Part shown: positions 47,783 to 57,714 of the stretch, in pieces | How positions within the stretch are numbered: position 1 is the first letter of the stretch | Layout: every line of letters begins with the position of its first letter | The notes under the pieces: generated by a model | What the model saw: the letters and a program-made list of their open reading frames with translations, nothing else | Database searches by the model: none | What the model was told of the DNA's origin: nothing | NCBI RefSeq assembly: GCF_000764305.2 | Contig: NW_025941278.1 | Coordinates: 248,001-312,000, forward strand | DNA: 64,000 bases | DNA from: Hyalella azteca | Taxonomy: Eukaryota; Arthropoda; Malacostraca; Amphipoda; Hyalellidae | Direction of reading: 5' to 3' | Position numbers and translations under genes: made by a program

Positions 47783-50700
47783 GTTCGCAAATGGCTGCGA
47801 TGGTTCGGGGACATGAACGCCATCCGCTGCTTCCTCTTCAGCAAGTCTTGGTGGTCGCCCTGGTTCCCAGCAAAGTTGACGAACGCTGTTTTGCGTGCGT
47901 TCGGAGTCGTGAGTATCGATAATTTGGATAAAAACACAAACTCGGGTTTTATTAGTTGTGACATCATACCATTCTTGATTTCCAAAAATTATTCATTCGA
48001 GTTCCCAGATCTGTGCAGCGGAAGATTTATATTAAGCCTAAAATATCACTGTTGGAAATAAATTACAGGGAAATTCAGAGTTTTCTCAGTACCTTACATT
48101 TGCATCTCCAGATGCTAATAAGATTCTAATTGAAATTAATTTTGCAGTTTGTAGTCTTTATAATTTTTTGTACTAAAAATGTACCTAATGTAGAGATAAT
48201 AATGAGACTTGGTATCGAATTCATGGAGGTGGCGTTTGCTAACAACCCGCTGTCGGGTTTTCTCATCATGGCGGCCATGATGGCAAGCGACGTTATCGTT
48301 GGAGTAGCTGGCCTCTTATCTGCAACCGTGGCAGTAATATGCAGCAAAGTGAGTATACAAAAAAAAAACTACTTGGACTCAAAACCACGTGTTTACAGGA
48401 CTCAAAACCACGCGTTTACAGGACTCAAAACAACGTGTTTACAGGACTCAAAATCACGCGCTTGCATGATTCAAAATCACGTGTTTACAGGACTCAGAAT
48501 TACGCTTTTACAGGACTCAAAACCAAGTGTTTGTATGACATAAACCCACGTGTTTACAGGATTAAAGCCACGCGTTTGCAGGACTCAAAACCAAGTGTTT
48601 GTATGACATAAACCCACGTGTTTACAGGATTAAAGCCACGCGTTTGCAGGACTAACCAAGTGTTTGCATGACATAAACCCACGTGTTTACAGGATCAAAG
48701 CCACGCGTTTACAGGATTAAAACCATGCGTTTACAGGACTCAAAACCACGTGTTTACAGGACTCAAAAACCACGCGTTTACAGGACTCAAAACCACGTGT
48801 TATGAGATCCAGCGAGAAGATCAGCTCACGTGAATGAACACACATGTGTTACCCTCAGCAAGCCCTGTAATATGTATAATTTGTCTTACTAATTATATGT
48901 ATATACCGTACCTGAAAACTTTCATAGCAAATGAAAGACACTTCCATAAGCTTACCGAAGGCGATAGTGCTTTCGATATAATATGCGATAGTGCTTTCTG
49001 TTTAGACTACGATAGACTCAAACGTCAGCTTCCCAGTCATTGATAAGTTATCAGTAACTAAATACCGCAACGTGGGAGAACTACTCATCTGGCGGACATC
49101 ATCACATCATCTGATACTAAAAAATTCATATCGCGTGATGGCGATTTCATTGGTTATTATAGGGAATGTTAGTATAGTTGGGTATTATAAGCTCGTTAAT
49201 TTTAAGAAATTGAAATTATTTTATGACTAATTTACAATTTAAATTTTCGAATGGTATTTATAATAATACCTAACGTCTGTAGTTTTTTCACTCAAAAATT
49301 TTAATTTTAAGAGTTGAAAAACGTGCACTTTACTCTATACCTACATTATTCGTATAGAATAGGGGCTTCAATTAAATTCTATCAATTATGTTCGTAAAAA
49401 ATATTGAAGATTGGTTCAATATTGTCAAAAACGTCTAATAATATTTTGCAAGCCACAATATTGTGTAAAAATATTGACTGTCAAGATTCTTCATTTTCGT
49501 GTAGATTAAACATTTTTGAGGGACTTCACATAAGATTCTTCACTCATATAACTCTTCGTGTTCATGTCGCTCTAAGAATTCTTCACTCATATAACTCTTT
49601 GTTGCTCTAAGAAATCTTACTGAACCTGTTTAGCTGCAAGGAGCTCCCGACCACCTGGTATGCGATGGCCTGACTGCCTTCAACTCTCTTCTGGTCGGCG
49701 CCATATGCACCGCAGTCTTGCCAGACTTGCTGAATCTCAAACTGCACTTCTATCATGTTCTCCTCTCCATCCCCATCTCAATAATAACGTAAGTTTGTGT
49801 TATTTGGTACATTTGAAAATAATGTTCCGCTTTCAGCAATGCTGGCGTCCAATTTTAATCAAGCATCAATCTTGTTTAAGTTCCTGTCGCTTCATGCACT
49901 CAGATGTGAGATTCACGGCAAATTGCTTTCAGCTGAAATCAACTTGGAATTCAATTACCATTTTTCATTTTCCTCCAAATCATTTTTTCGGCTTCCAATG
50001 TAGATGTTATGTGGACCTAAGACTAAACTCGTTAAAGAGCTCCAGTCGGTTATCATGCAGTACACACCCTTTAACCTTGTTAACTTTGAGTGCAGATGCT
50101 ATGTGGACCTCGGACTAAGCTCGTTAATGAGCCCTTGCCAATTGCCGGCGCAGTCCATACCTTTTAATCTGGTGGCGACAGGCTTGGTGCTTAGCTTGAG
50201 AGGCCGCTTGTATGGTTATGGCTTGAAAATTCACGGCATTGACACGCAGGGGCATGGACAAATGTACGACGATGCATTCAGAACACTTGCGCAAGATATA
50301 ACAGAAGTCTTTGAAGGGGATCAAACTGAATTGCAGTGGGTAAAGGTAAGAGTACATAAAAAGAGTACATAAAATGTTAGATGGATTAATTTAATTTATT
50401 ATGATCTTTGCGTCCGAATAGCTTAACGTGATATTTTAGTAGGAAGATTTCAGTTAAAATAGTGCATCCTAAACTATTCGCACATTACCGACTTAAATAT
50501 CATTATCGTAGGAACATATTCAATTATTTTACTGTAAATATTATTCAGCTCGATTATCGCTCTGATGAAGCCGAAACCGCATTAATTTCATTTAACAAAC
50601 GAGTTATTCGTCGAGTATTACTAGGTCACATGAAGAAATAATTAACTTGTTCGGAAAATTTTGAACGTATTATCTCTATACAAAGCGATGAAATAACCGT

Positions 50701-52310
50701 CGTATATATCAGTCGTATCAAAGTCTCGTTAACGAAAGATATCATCCGTTGTTGAAGTTTTAAACTGTGGAAACGGATCAATTGACCGTCACCAATGCTA
50801 CCCGAGTCTAGAGGCCTGTGAACGTTCCTTCAGAAACCGAAATGGTTACGTGTTCGTAATTCCGTCAGGCAAGCACTGGCGGTTTTTCAAACTAAACTCA
50901 CCAATCACATACGAGAAAGCGGCTGCTACGTGTACTTACGCGAGTTTAGATATTAAGGCTCCTGTAGCAGGAGATACCGGCAGTCCACAAAAGGCTAAGT
51001 CCATCCCTGGTACACGCATCAGGTGCTGGAGGGCAGCGTGCTGGCGGCGGGACAGGTGTACGGAGCTGGCAACATGGCGTCGTCCATTATAATTTGGCTC
51101 GCCTTCTTCCTTTACTCTCCCATCTTATCTGTGGTTTTCTATCTCGGAAGCATCATCGGCAGTTGTCTAGGTAAGTTTTATTCCATCAATAGAATTAGAA
51201 GAACATGCTCAACTCAGACGTGTAATAGTTGTCTACAACTACAAGCTACTTTTTGCGACAGTGACTTCGAACTAAAACATCAATAATGAAAATAAAAATG
51301 GAAATATTTTTCTTAGCAATTTGAACAGACTAAAAATCTCAATTGGCATTTGAAATTAATTTCTTCAAACCCCTATTCATTAGCATGTGTAAGGATAGCA
51401 AACCCCTATAAATTCCAGTAACCTATATTGTCGCAATGATTTGCTTCTCATAGAAATTTATAAAATTATTTTTATCTCAAATAAGAATAAATAAATTACC
51501 AACCTTTCAGCTGTTTTCCTAAGCCCCGGCAGCTTGTCTGAGGTGTACGCGGGTTTGTGGAGCTACAACAGCATGCTGGCTGCCGGAGGTTCAGTCTTCT
51601 TCCTGCAGCCGTCGTTGCATGTAGCGGTAGTTGCCGTACTCGGCGCCTGCATGGCCGTCTTCACCCAGGCGGCAGTCATGAATATCTTTGCACCCGTGAG
51701 TGCTTGCGGGAACTGAATAATAGATTTTTTTATGAAAGCAGTTTTTTTAGAACCCTTACAATGCACAACCTCTTACGGTTGTGTGAAATTGGAACTAAAG
51801 TAAAGAGGAATGTTATTACTATTAGATTTAATTCATCATTTGACACACAAACTTACATTATAAAATTATATTGTTGTCGATAATCTGGCCATGAAAACTA
51901 AACCTTTTTTTTTACTTCCCATTTCAGACGCAGCTACCAGTGCTTTCGTACCCTTTCAACGTTGTCATCACGATATTGCTTGCAATCTCAACCCAGAGAG
52001 GAACAACCCTCACAATGCTCACCAATAGAAGCTTTCCAGAGCAACACATTTATGAACGTCTCAAAGGAACATGCGAGGTATTTATCTCGGATGAATTTTG
52101 CTGTTTCAGTTTTATTTGTCACTGAAAACTATTGCTTGAGGACACAGTTTGATAACGGTTCGTGGGAACAAAATTAACAAAAAAAAAATAATTTAGAAAA
52201 AATTCCCAGGCCATATACTAGGTAACTAAAAGACATTGATTGCTCTTTCTTTGCAGGCTGACAATAATGCAGATGAAAATGCGCCCGAGATGAAGCCTTT
52301 CCAGGTCTGA
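47783..52310 (+). CDS. SLC14-type urea transporter, eight visible exons
   Basis: Exons 47783-47908, 48229-48348, 49634-49788, 50096-50345, 51023-51170, 51511-51695, 51928-52077 and 52257-52310 join in phase to about 395 residues, normal for the family. The two homologous halves are visible. Half one has VLRAFGV-VAFANNPLSG, DGLTAFNSLLVGA and LPAQSIPFNLVATG. Half two has LEGSVLAAGQVYGAGN, AGLWSYNSMLAAGG and LPVLSYPFNV. These correspond to the LPxxTxPF urea-transporter signature, with Ser replacing Thr in both halves. SLC14 proteins are trimeric plasma-membrane channels for passive urea flux (established knowledge). The N-terminus is uncertain: an in-frame stop lies at 47768 and either an acceptor at 47782 or the Met at 47813 could begin it. 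The exon-2 acceptor at 48228 was chosen because it aligns exactly with the family; an alternative after TTTTGCAG at 48146 would add 28 residues. Intron 2 holds a minisatellite, intron 3 a broken duplicate exon. Confidence 0.9.
48372..48800 (+). repeat. 24-bp minisatellite in urea-transporter intron 2
   Basis: About 18 units of GGACTCAAAACCACGTGTTT plus ACA. They alternate CACGTG and CACGCG boxes and start some 20 bp after the exon-2 donor (48349). The array is open in two frames, which creates false protein-like reads. Confidence 0.9.
49515..49612 (+). repeat. Short tandem duplication before exon 3
   Basis: ATTCTTCACTCATATAACTC, then (GTGTTCATGTC)GCTCTAAGA, occurs twice, immediately upstream of the urea-transporter exon-3 acceptor. 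Confidence 0.7.
50001..50095 (+). pseudogene. Degenerate duplicate of the 5' part of urea-transporter exon 4
   Basis: Downstream of an AATGTAG acceptor-like site, 50001-50076 repeats the start of exon 4 (50096-50175). It reads YVDLRLNSLKS..., then after a one-base loss ...QSVIMQYTPFNLVN, matching YVDLGLSSLMS and CQLPAQSIPFNLVA of the real exon. The copy stops right at the real exon's acceptor. A frameshift and the missing second half rule out use as an alternative exon. Confidence 0.75.
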
Positions 52311-52697
52311 AATTTGACATTAATAAGTCAATTGTTCACGTAGCAATTCTAGTTGTTTAATGATACAATTTTAATTTTCTCGTATATACGGGATTGCAAG
52401 GATGACGTCATGGCCCCAAATCGCGAGATGCAATATGGGTACGGCCGCCATATTTGTTGCATGGTCTAGCTTTCGCCTACGTGTTCAATCTACTGCGCTT
52501 CCAGGTCTGAAATTTGACATTAATAAGTCAATTGTTCACGTAGCAATTCTAGTTGTTTAATGATACAATTTTAATTTTCTCGTATATACGGGATTGCAAG
52601 GATGACGTCATGGCCCCAAATCGCGAGATGCAATATGGGTCGGCCGCCATATTTGTTGCATGGTCTAGCTTTCGCCTACGTGTTCAATCTACTGCGC
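52299..52697 (+). repeat. 200-bp near-perfect direct tandem duplication
   Basis: Unit one (52299-52498) begins inside the last coding exon of the urea transporter (TTCCAGGTCTGA, which includes the stop codon) and contains its presumptive 3' UTR. Unit two (52499-52697) is identical apart from one deleted A (GGGTACGG versus GGGTCGG). Both carry a TGACGTCA site and a CAATATGG...CCATATTTG inverted pair. Confidence 0.95.
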
Positions 52698-52732
52698 TTG
52701 AAGTTTAATCTTATTGAAGTTTTTGCTTGAAG

Positions 52733-52885
52733 ATGGGACGCTACTGCGCCGTTGTTGGATGTACCAGTCGTTCTCACGACTATTTAAACAGAAAACTTGG
52801 CAATGGAATGCGTTTCTTCAGTTTATCAGCAGTGAAGGAAGGCCAGGGCAGCGATGTTCTCAACGTTATCACAAGACGTCGACAA
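52733..52885 (+). CDS. THAP zinc-finger exon (fragment of a transposon-type THAP protein)
   Basis: The Met at 52733 opens MGRYCAVVGCTSRSHDYLNR, then KLGNGMRFFSLSAVKEGQG and DVLNVITRRRQ, the N-terminal half of a THAP (C2CH) finger. The first Cys pair is CxxxxC and FFSL stands where FHRFP-type residues are expected. A GTGACT donor follows RRRQ, the place where such genes commonly split before AWIAAVRRKD-type sequence. Reading on without splicing soon hits stops. No second exon was found, so the gene is truncated or the remaining exons are missing. Its promoter would be the duplicated TGACGTCA unit just upstream. Confidence 0.65.
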
Positions 52886-52914
52886 GTGACTGTTGTTTTC
52901 TCTCTGTAACTTAC

Positions 52915-53068
52915 AATGACATCGACTTTGAATAACACCGCTGCAACATGTGTGCACGTCTCTCCAACCCCTGCCACAGTCGCAGTGAGCTGATATGATG
53001 GTGCCGTCAGCATCAGCAATGACCCAAGGTTTCAGCAGTTTTTCATTCAGCCGCATTGAGTGCAACAC
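52915..53068 (-). pseudogene. SWIM zinc-finger exon, frameshifted, antisense to the THAP exon
   Basis: The minus strand from an acceptor (GCTTTCAG before 53068) reads VLHSMRLNEKLLKPWVIADA, DGTIISAHCDC. After a two-base loss it reads AGVGETCTHVAAVLFKVDVI, followed by a GTAAGT donor at 52914. CxC...CxH with HVAAVLF is the SWIM signature as found in proteins that combine THAP, SWIM and YqaJ-type nuclease domains in transposon-rich invertebrate genomes. The frameshift within CDC-(M)-AG indicates a dead copy. Nothing resembling the YqaJ domain was seen nearby. Confidence 0.7.
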
Positions 53069-53203
53069 CTGAAAGCAGAAAGTTTTGAATGTCACTGTAA
53101 TATTTGAAATACCGTACTATATATTTCACTGGGGCAAAATCTGTTACGTGCCAGTAGATAAGCTACATAAGTAAGAATAAAAAGTAATAATATTAAAAGG
53201 ATA

Positions 53204-53237
<34 letters not shown>

Positions 53238-53240
53238 TGT
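53204..53240 (+). repeat. (ATA)n trinucleotide microsatellite
   Basis: An uninterrupted AATAATAATAATAATAATAA run. Confidence 0.95.
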
Positions 53241-53800
53241 TAAAATATAAAATAAAGTCTTGAAAGGTGTAGAATTCTTCCAAGGTGTATTGGCTGACAC
53301 TAAACACTTGGTAGTGATCAACATCGTTATTGTCGAACAATTTTCTTAAATACCGGTCTCTCGCTGAAGGAGGGGGTTTAGCTTAGTCCTTTCTGCTTTG
53401 CTCTTTCTTTCTCCATTGCCACCAAAACATCCAAACGAGTAGGAATGAAAGAGTAAGGTAAGGCGCGAGTGTGAAACAGTGACAGTGACAAACTTTCTAC
53501 TTGAGTGCTATTAGTGACTGAATTGACATGTGTACTCGTACTTCGGTTGAACCGCTTCAGCGACAACTGGCTTCGTTTTTGTACCAAACTGAGAACGTTT
53601 CGAAACCTGCCACGTTATCTCATGAAACCCCTTTAATCTCTCGACAATGTTGTAAAAAGTTGGGGAAGATGTGAATTTTTCATCCTGTTCACTTTTAAGG
53701 TGGTTTTAATGAAAAATTCATGGGTGAATTTGGCTTACTAGCACAGAATATAAAAAATTAACTATGAAAAGCCAATTCGCTTGCAATGCATCTGCAAAAG
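53241..53800. other. No gene seen
   Basis: No coding or repeat feature could be supported. Confidence 0.3.
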
Positions 53801-53804
53801 TTAC

Positions 53805-53885
53805 TGTAGCCTTGGTAAAGCATTATGCCGAGCCCTGACCCGAGGGTCTAAGTTCCAATCCTGCGCTCCAGCACTGACGAGGGTA
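53805..53885 (+). mobile_element. tRNA-derived SINE-like fragment
   Basis: TGTAGCCTTGGTAAAGC resembles a degenerate pol III A box (two bases short of TRGCNNAGTNGG), and AGTTCCAATCC about 35 nt later resembles a B box (GGTTCGAATCC). Both flank a GACCCGAGGGTC stem. It does not fold into a complete cloverleaf by eye, so it is a SINE head or tRNA pseudogene rather than a tRNA gene. Confidence 0.45.
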
Positions 53886-54690
53886 ATGTTAACACGTTGA
53901 TCATTGTTCTATATTATTTATATCCAAATGAAGGTTGTTTACCGAAGCTATACAATGGAATATCCTACTCGGTGACGGTAACACACAACGGTGCCGGAGT
54001 AAGCGTTAACGCCGACCGTCCTAACTTGACAGACTCCTTCCCTAAGCTGTAGCCTGTAGGATTATGTACTTTATCTCGAGAAAGCGTCGTGCACCGGTGA
54101 TCGTGTTATTTTAATGATGCTAACAAACAGTAACTGTAATCTAACTTATTTTTATTGCAAACCAAAATACGCAAATATATAAATAAATATGTTTTTTATT
54201 GTAAATAAAATAGGAAAAGAAAATAGATTTCGCACCATTTCAAACATAAAATATCCTGGCAAGCTCCGATCTGCGCTAACAAAACTTTGATTATACTATT
54301 GCAAAGGCATAATTGATTAGCTCCTCGTTGGGACTCAAACAATGAAATCGGGATCAGCGGCAGAAAGTGATATCGAGAAAAGGTATATGGGGAAAGAATA
54401 GCAGCAGTAAGGCACTCTGAAAGTCGTGAGCGTGTGTTGTAGCTAGGGTCGTCAAATAAACTGTTAAGTGTTTACGTACTACAGTACAATCAAATTCACA
54501 TTGAACTATTGTATTGTCAATAGTATGTCATGTAAGGCCAGAAAACCTTTTTCTTTCAGTTGTCTAACAGATTCCACCAAATACAGTTCCCCAAACCTAT
54601 AGTCTCGTCTCTGCCCATCTTCCTTCTTAGCTTGGACTTTGAAGTCATATGACTAGCAAACGTAAGCATCAGATTGGCGTAATAGCGACC
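53886..54690. other. No gene seen
   Basis: AT-rich spacer without supportable features. Confidence 0.3.
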
Positions 54691-54696
54691 AAGATA

Positions 54697-54990
54697 TAAC
54701 ATAACCTAGTGATCTCGGCGCTGCAGTGTAGGCCTGATGTGGCCTGTCGCCGATTCTTTTCCTTTTCGTGCCTTGTTCACAGAAGATCTAAAATCGTGTC
54801 ATTTGACCGTATCTTTTCACAGCTGACGAAAGTTTGAAATAGCTACTCGACTTCCACCGGGTTCGATATGGTGCTAGGCATTTCAAATCTGAACATATAT
54901 TTTTCCATAGCTTTATCTAGTCTGTTCTTGAATGCGTTCACGCTTGGAGCGCCAACGATGTCATCGGGGAGGCTGTTCTACATATGTTCG
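54697..54990 (-). mobile_element. CR1-type LINE 3' fragment
   Basis: Same 3' end as 3572-3998: AACATAACCTAGTGATCTCG, GGCCTGATGTGGCCTGTCGC, then the stop-containing C-terminus on the minus strand (GAPSVNAFKNRL equivalent, as TGTTCTTGAATGCGTTCACG on plus). It is 5'-truncated at about 54990. Confidence 0.8.
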
Positions 54991-54994
54991 TAGC

Positions 54995-55930
54995 TACCAC
55001 AGCTATTTGCCTGACTTATTTCAACGCATTTCAGCTAATGCTCCGCTTTCAATGTGTGGCTTGGCTTGAATTAAAATAGAGTCTAAGACTACGTGAAAAT
55101 TCCTATTGGTTTCTTGCAACTGTTTTATACAATAATGGGCTCCAATCTACGGTACTCCAGAAAACTGACAATAACATTAGGGATGTATGTTTATTGGTCA
55201 GTTTGGTACAAACATGAGCATAATTTTAGCAATTAGCAATGCAGCACCAAATTCCGAATAATTTTAGGAGGTACAAATTACTGGCCATAAAGTTGTAAAG
55301 ATCGAGGGTGTCCGCGATGGTGGACATAGACTTTTCCCATAGGAACAACAGTCGTACGGTGTGCGTGACATTAGGCCCAGGCCATCCTTCATTCTTTGCC
55401 CAACTTCTCACTTGTGTAGTTGTGTTCATAGTTCATACTGCTTTACGTGGGAGGTAGGTAAGAACACTAGAGGACACTGTATCCTATGTACTCGAGTAAC
55501 TCGACTACTCAAAATCGTATGCCAGATGTCCACAGCCACCTCTTATGCATGCTAAATGTAAGCATGGCCAACTGCATCAGGATTCACTTCAGGCCTAACG
55601 GTAACCCTAACATATTTCTGCCAAACCTCTTCTCCTTCTGGCCTAACTTATGTAAGTTGTAATATTTCTCCACCCAAAATAAATCTAGCTAACATATTGG
55701 CAAAGCAGAGAGTTTTTTAGACTCTTCCTCAAGTTCATTTTTGAGTCCTATAAGTAGACCAGTAAAGTATCTTGGATACCAGAATTATCATACATAAGAA
55801 ATCTGTTAAAATCTTGATTCTTGAGTAAATGAGGAAATTAAAAATGAACTGATTCTAAAAAATCACTGGTTTGCCACTATGCTAGCTAAGCAGACTCAAC
55901 CTAACCTCCATGGTCAGGAAGATGTGCCAG
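54995..55930. other. No gene seen
   Basis: Moderately AT-rich. An inverted pair of short open frames near 55230-55550 has no recognisable domain. Confidence 0.3.
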
Positions 55931-55938
55931 GTGCGCGG

Positions 55939-56488
55939 CTAGTCTGGAAAAGTCCTATTTTTGTCTGAAATATCGCGGCTCAAATATCATATAATTTCAG
56001 TAGGTATGAAATCTCGCGGCTCGAATGTCATAAATTTTTGTTTGATTAAAAAATCGCGGTTTGCACTTCGCAAACATGTCATTTCATAAAGTTTTCAATT
56101 TCCGCAATCCGCATTGCTTTACCGTTCCCGCCAAAAATATCTTGCAGAAAAAACATAAACATTGTAATGTAAACAAATCAATGAAACGTTTTGTTGAAGA
56201 TCGCGCATAGTTGCGGTCATGTCAAAGCGATCAGACTGCATTAACGTGTGCTGAACTTACAGTAGACACAAATTTTATTGTTGCCGTTTGACTGTTTAAG
56301 GGTTAAATTAGAGATTTGGGGTAACACGTGCATGGACTTTGTAAATAAATTCGCACCTTGTAAATGGCTTTTCATGGCCGAGATATGGAACTCACGGCTC
56401 GGTGAATGGAATCACGGCTGGCAAATCCATAAAATCACGGCTCAAAAAATTCAGTCGCGGCTCGCCAAGTAGATATATTCCATACCTG
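55939..56488 (+). mobile_element. hAT-like MITE, copy 3 (550 bp) with perfect 8-bp target duplication
   Basis: Left end CTAGTCTGGAA, right end reversed CAGGTATGGAA, and GTGCGCGG directly repeated at 55931-55938 and 56489-56496. The interior matches 2216-2644 but keeps a central block of about 180 bp (56097-56278) lost from that copy. Repeated CGCGGCTC/CACGGCTC motifs cluster near both ends. Confidence 0.85.
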
Positions 56489-56499
56489 GTGCGCGGGAA

Positions 56500-57590
56500 T
56501 TTATATTGTCATTTTAGCGACCTGCGCGGTGCGCCATACTATGCCGGTAAAAAAAATGCGCCGTGCGCCGACAGCGCCGTACTTTTAGAAAGCTAAAATA
56601 GTTTAAATATGGACGCGCGTCAATCACGGTCAATGCAAATTACGTAATCACACTGTACCGTACACACAAACGTGTATCCGCACTGTGTTGTGGTTGGATA
56701 CGAAACTAGATTGCTACCGCGTCAACTCAGGACTCAGGTTCTAAGAGTCAGCACAGTGATGAATATTCATTCATAAATCACAATTCAATCGGACATGAAT
56801 TACAGAACTAAAGAAGGCAACAAACGCAACATGGCTTTAGATGTGCCATCGGTGCCTTCTAATGAATGACTGGACTGGTTGCGGCAAGTAGGGTATGATA
56901 ATGAACCTGTATGTCAACAGTACGATCCTGCATGCCAATGTTATGACTACATTTACATTACCGACATCCTCCCGGCCGGCAAAATCGACACGATCAATAC
57001 CTAATAACAATGCGTGTAAATGGACTATTCAAATTAGGTCAATAGGGCATAATTACAGAGCGTAATTATGCTATGTGATACATAATATGATTATATATAT
57101 TTGCAAGATAAGTCAATGGTCTGTCATTTATTTTTGCTTCATTTGAGCAATAACGGTTTCCAAATCTGGGTGCGTTATGTTATGTCATGTTTACTTTGAA
57201 TGTGCAATAATTATAACTATCATATGAAAATTGTTACGTAGGTTATCATAGCACGAATCACAATAGAGTATCAAGATTGCAGCTCTGCCACCAGCCTTCA
57301 TTGAATTATCCTGCCTTTTTTCTAAAATTCAATAATCTCTCTTCCAGCAAAGTTGGCGAAATTCATTAGCTGCATAAAATACTCTCTGCTGTGGTGTTCG
57401 AGTTCCGGTTGACATGAAAACTTTCGGTAAACTTGCAGTTCCAAAAATGGCGGGAAAGCTCTAATCGTGCCGCTCTGAAGGCAATTCATATAAATAATAA
57501 TATAATCCACGCCTACGCTGGAGGAAGTTCTAACTTCAGAGGTGGAACTAAATGCAGTAAATTTGCAGTAAATCAGAAAAATGCCAGATT
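56500..57590. other. No gene seen
   Basis: No coding exon recognised. Short GC-rich words (GCGCC) at 56515-56580 only. Confidence 0.3.
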
Positions 57591-57690
57591 TAGGCATATA
57601 TACCAGATCTAAAATATTCATACCAGACACCTTTTGAAAATACCAGATTTGTGAAATCTGGTATAGAAATATACCATCTGGCAATGCTGG
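57591..57690. repeat. TACCAGAT inverted-repeat cluster (MITE end?)
   Basis: Several TACCAGAT and ATCTGGTAT words form a perfect local hairpin, ATACCAGATTT, GTG, AAATCTGGTAT (57630-57664). The sequence ends ATCTGGCAATGCTGG. The other end of a putative element was not found. Confidence 0.5.
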
Positions 57691-57714
57691 TTCAGCGTTA
57701 CTTGAAATCATCTA

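Noticed and set aside
48130..48611. Plus-strand frames continuing the urea transporter through the CACGTG repeats
   Set aside because: A GTGAGT donor ends the exon at 48348. The repeat translation has no membrane character and the next exon fits the family perfectly.
53805..53885. Functional tRNA gene
   Set aside because: The A box is two bases short and acceptor stem pairing is not evident. A SINE head or pseudogene fits better.
57322..57711. 129-residue minus-strand frame
   Set aside because: Half of it is the TACCAGAT inverted-repeat cluster. The remainder has no recognisable domain.
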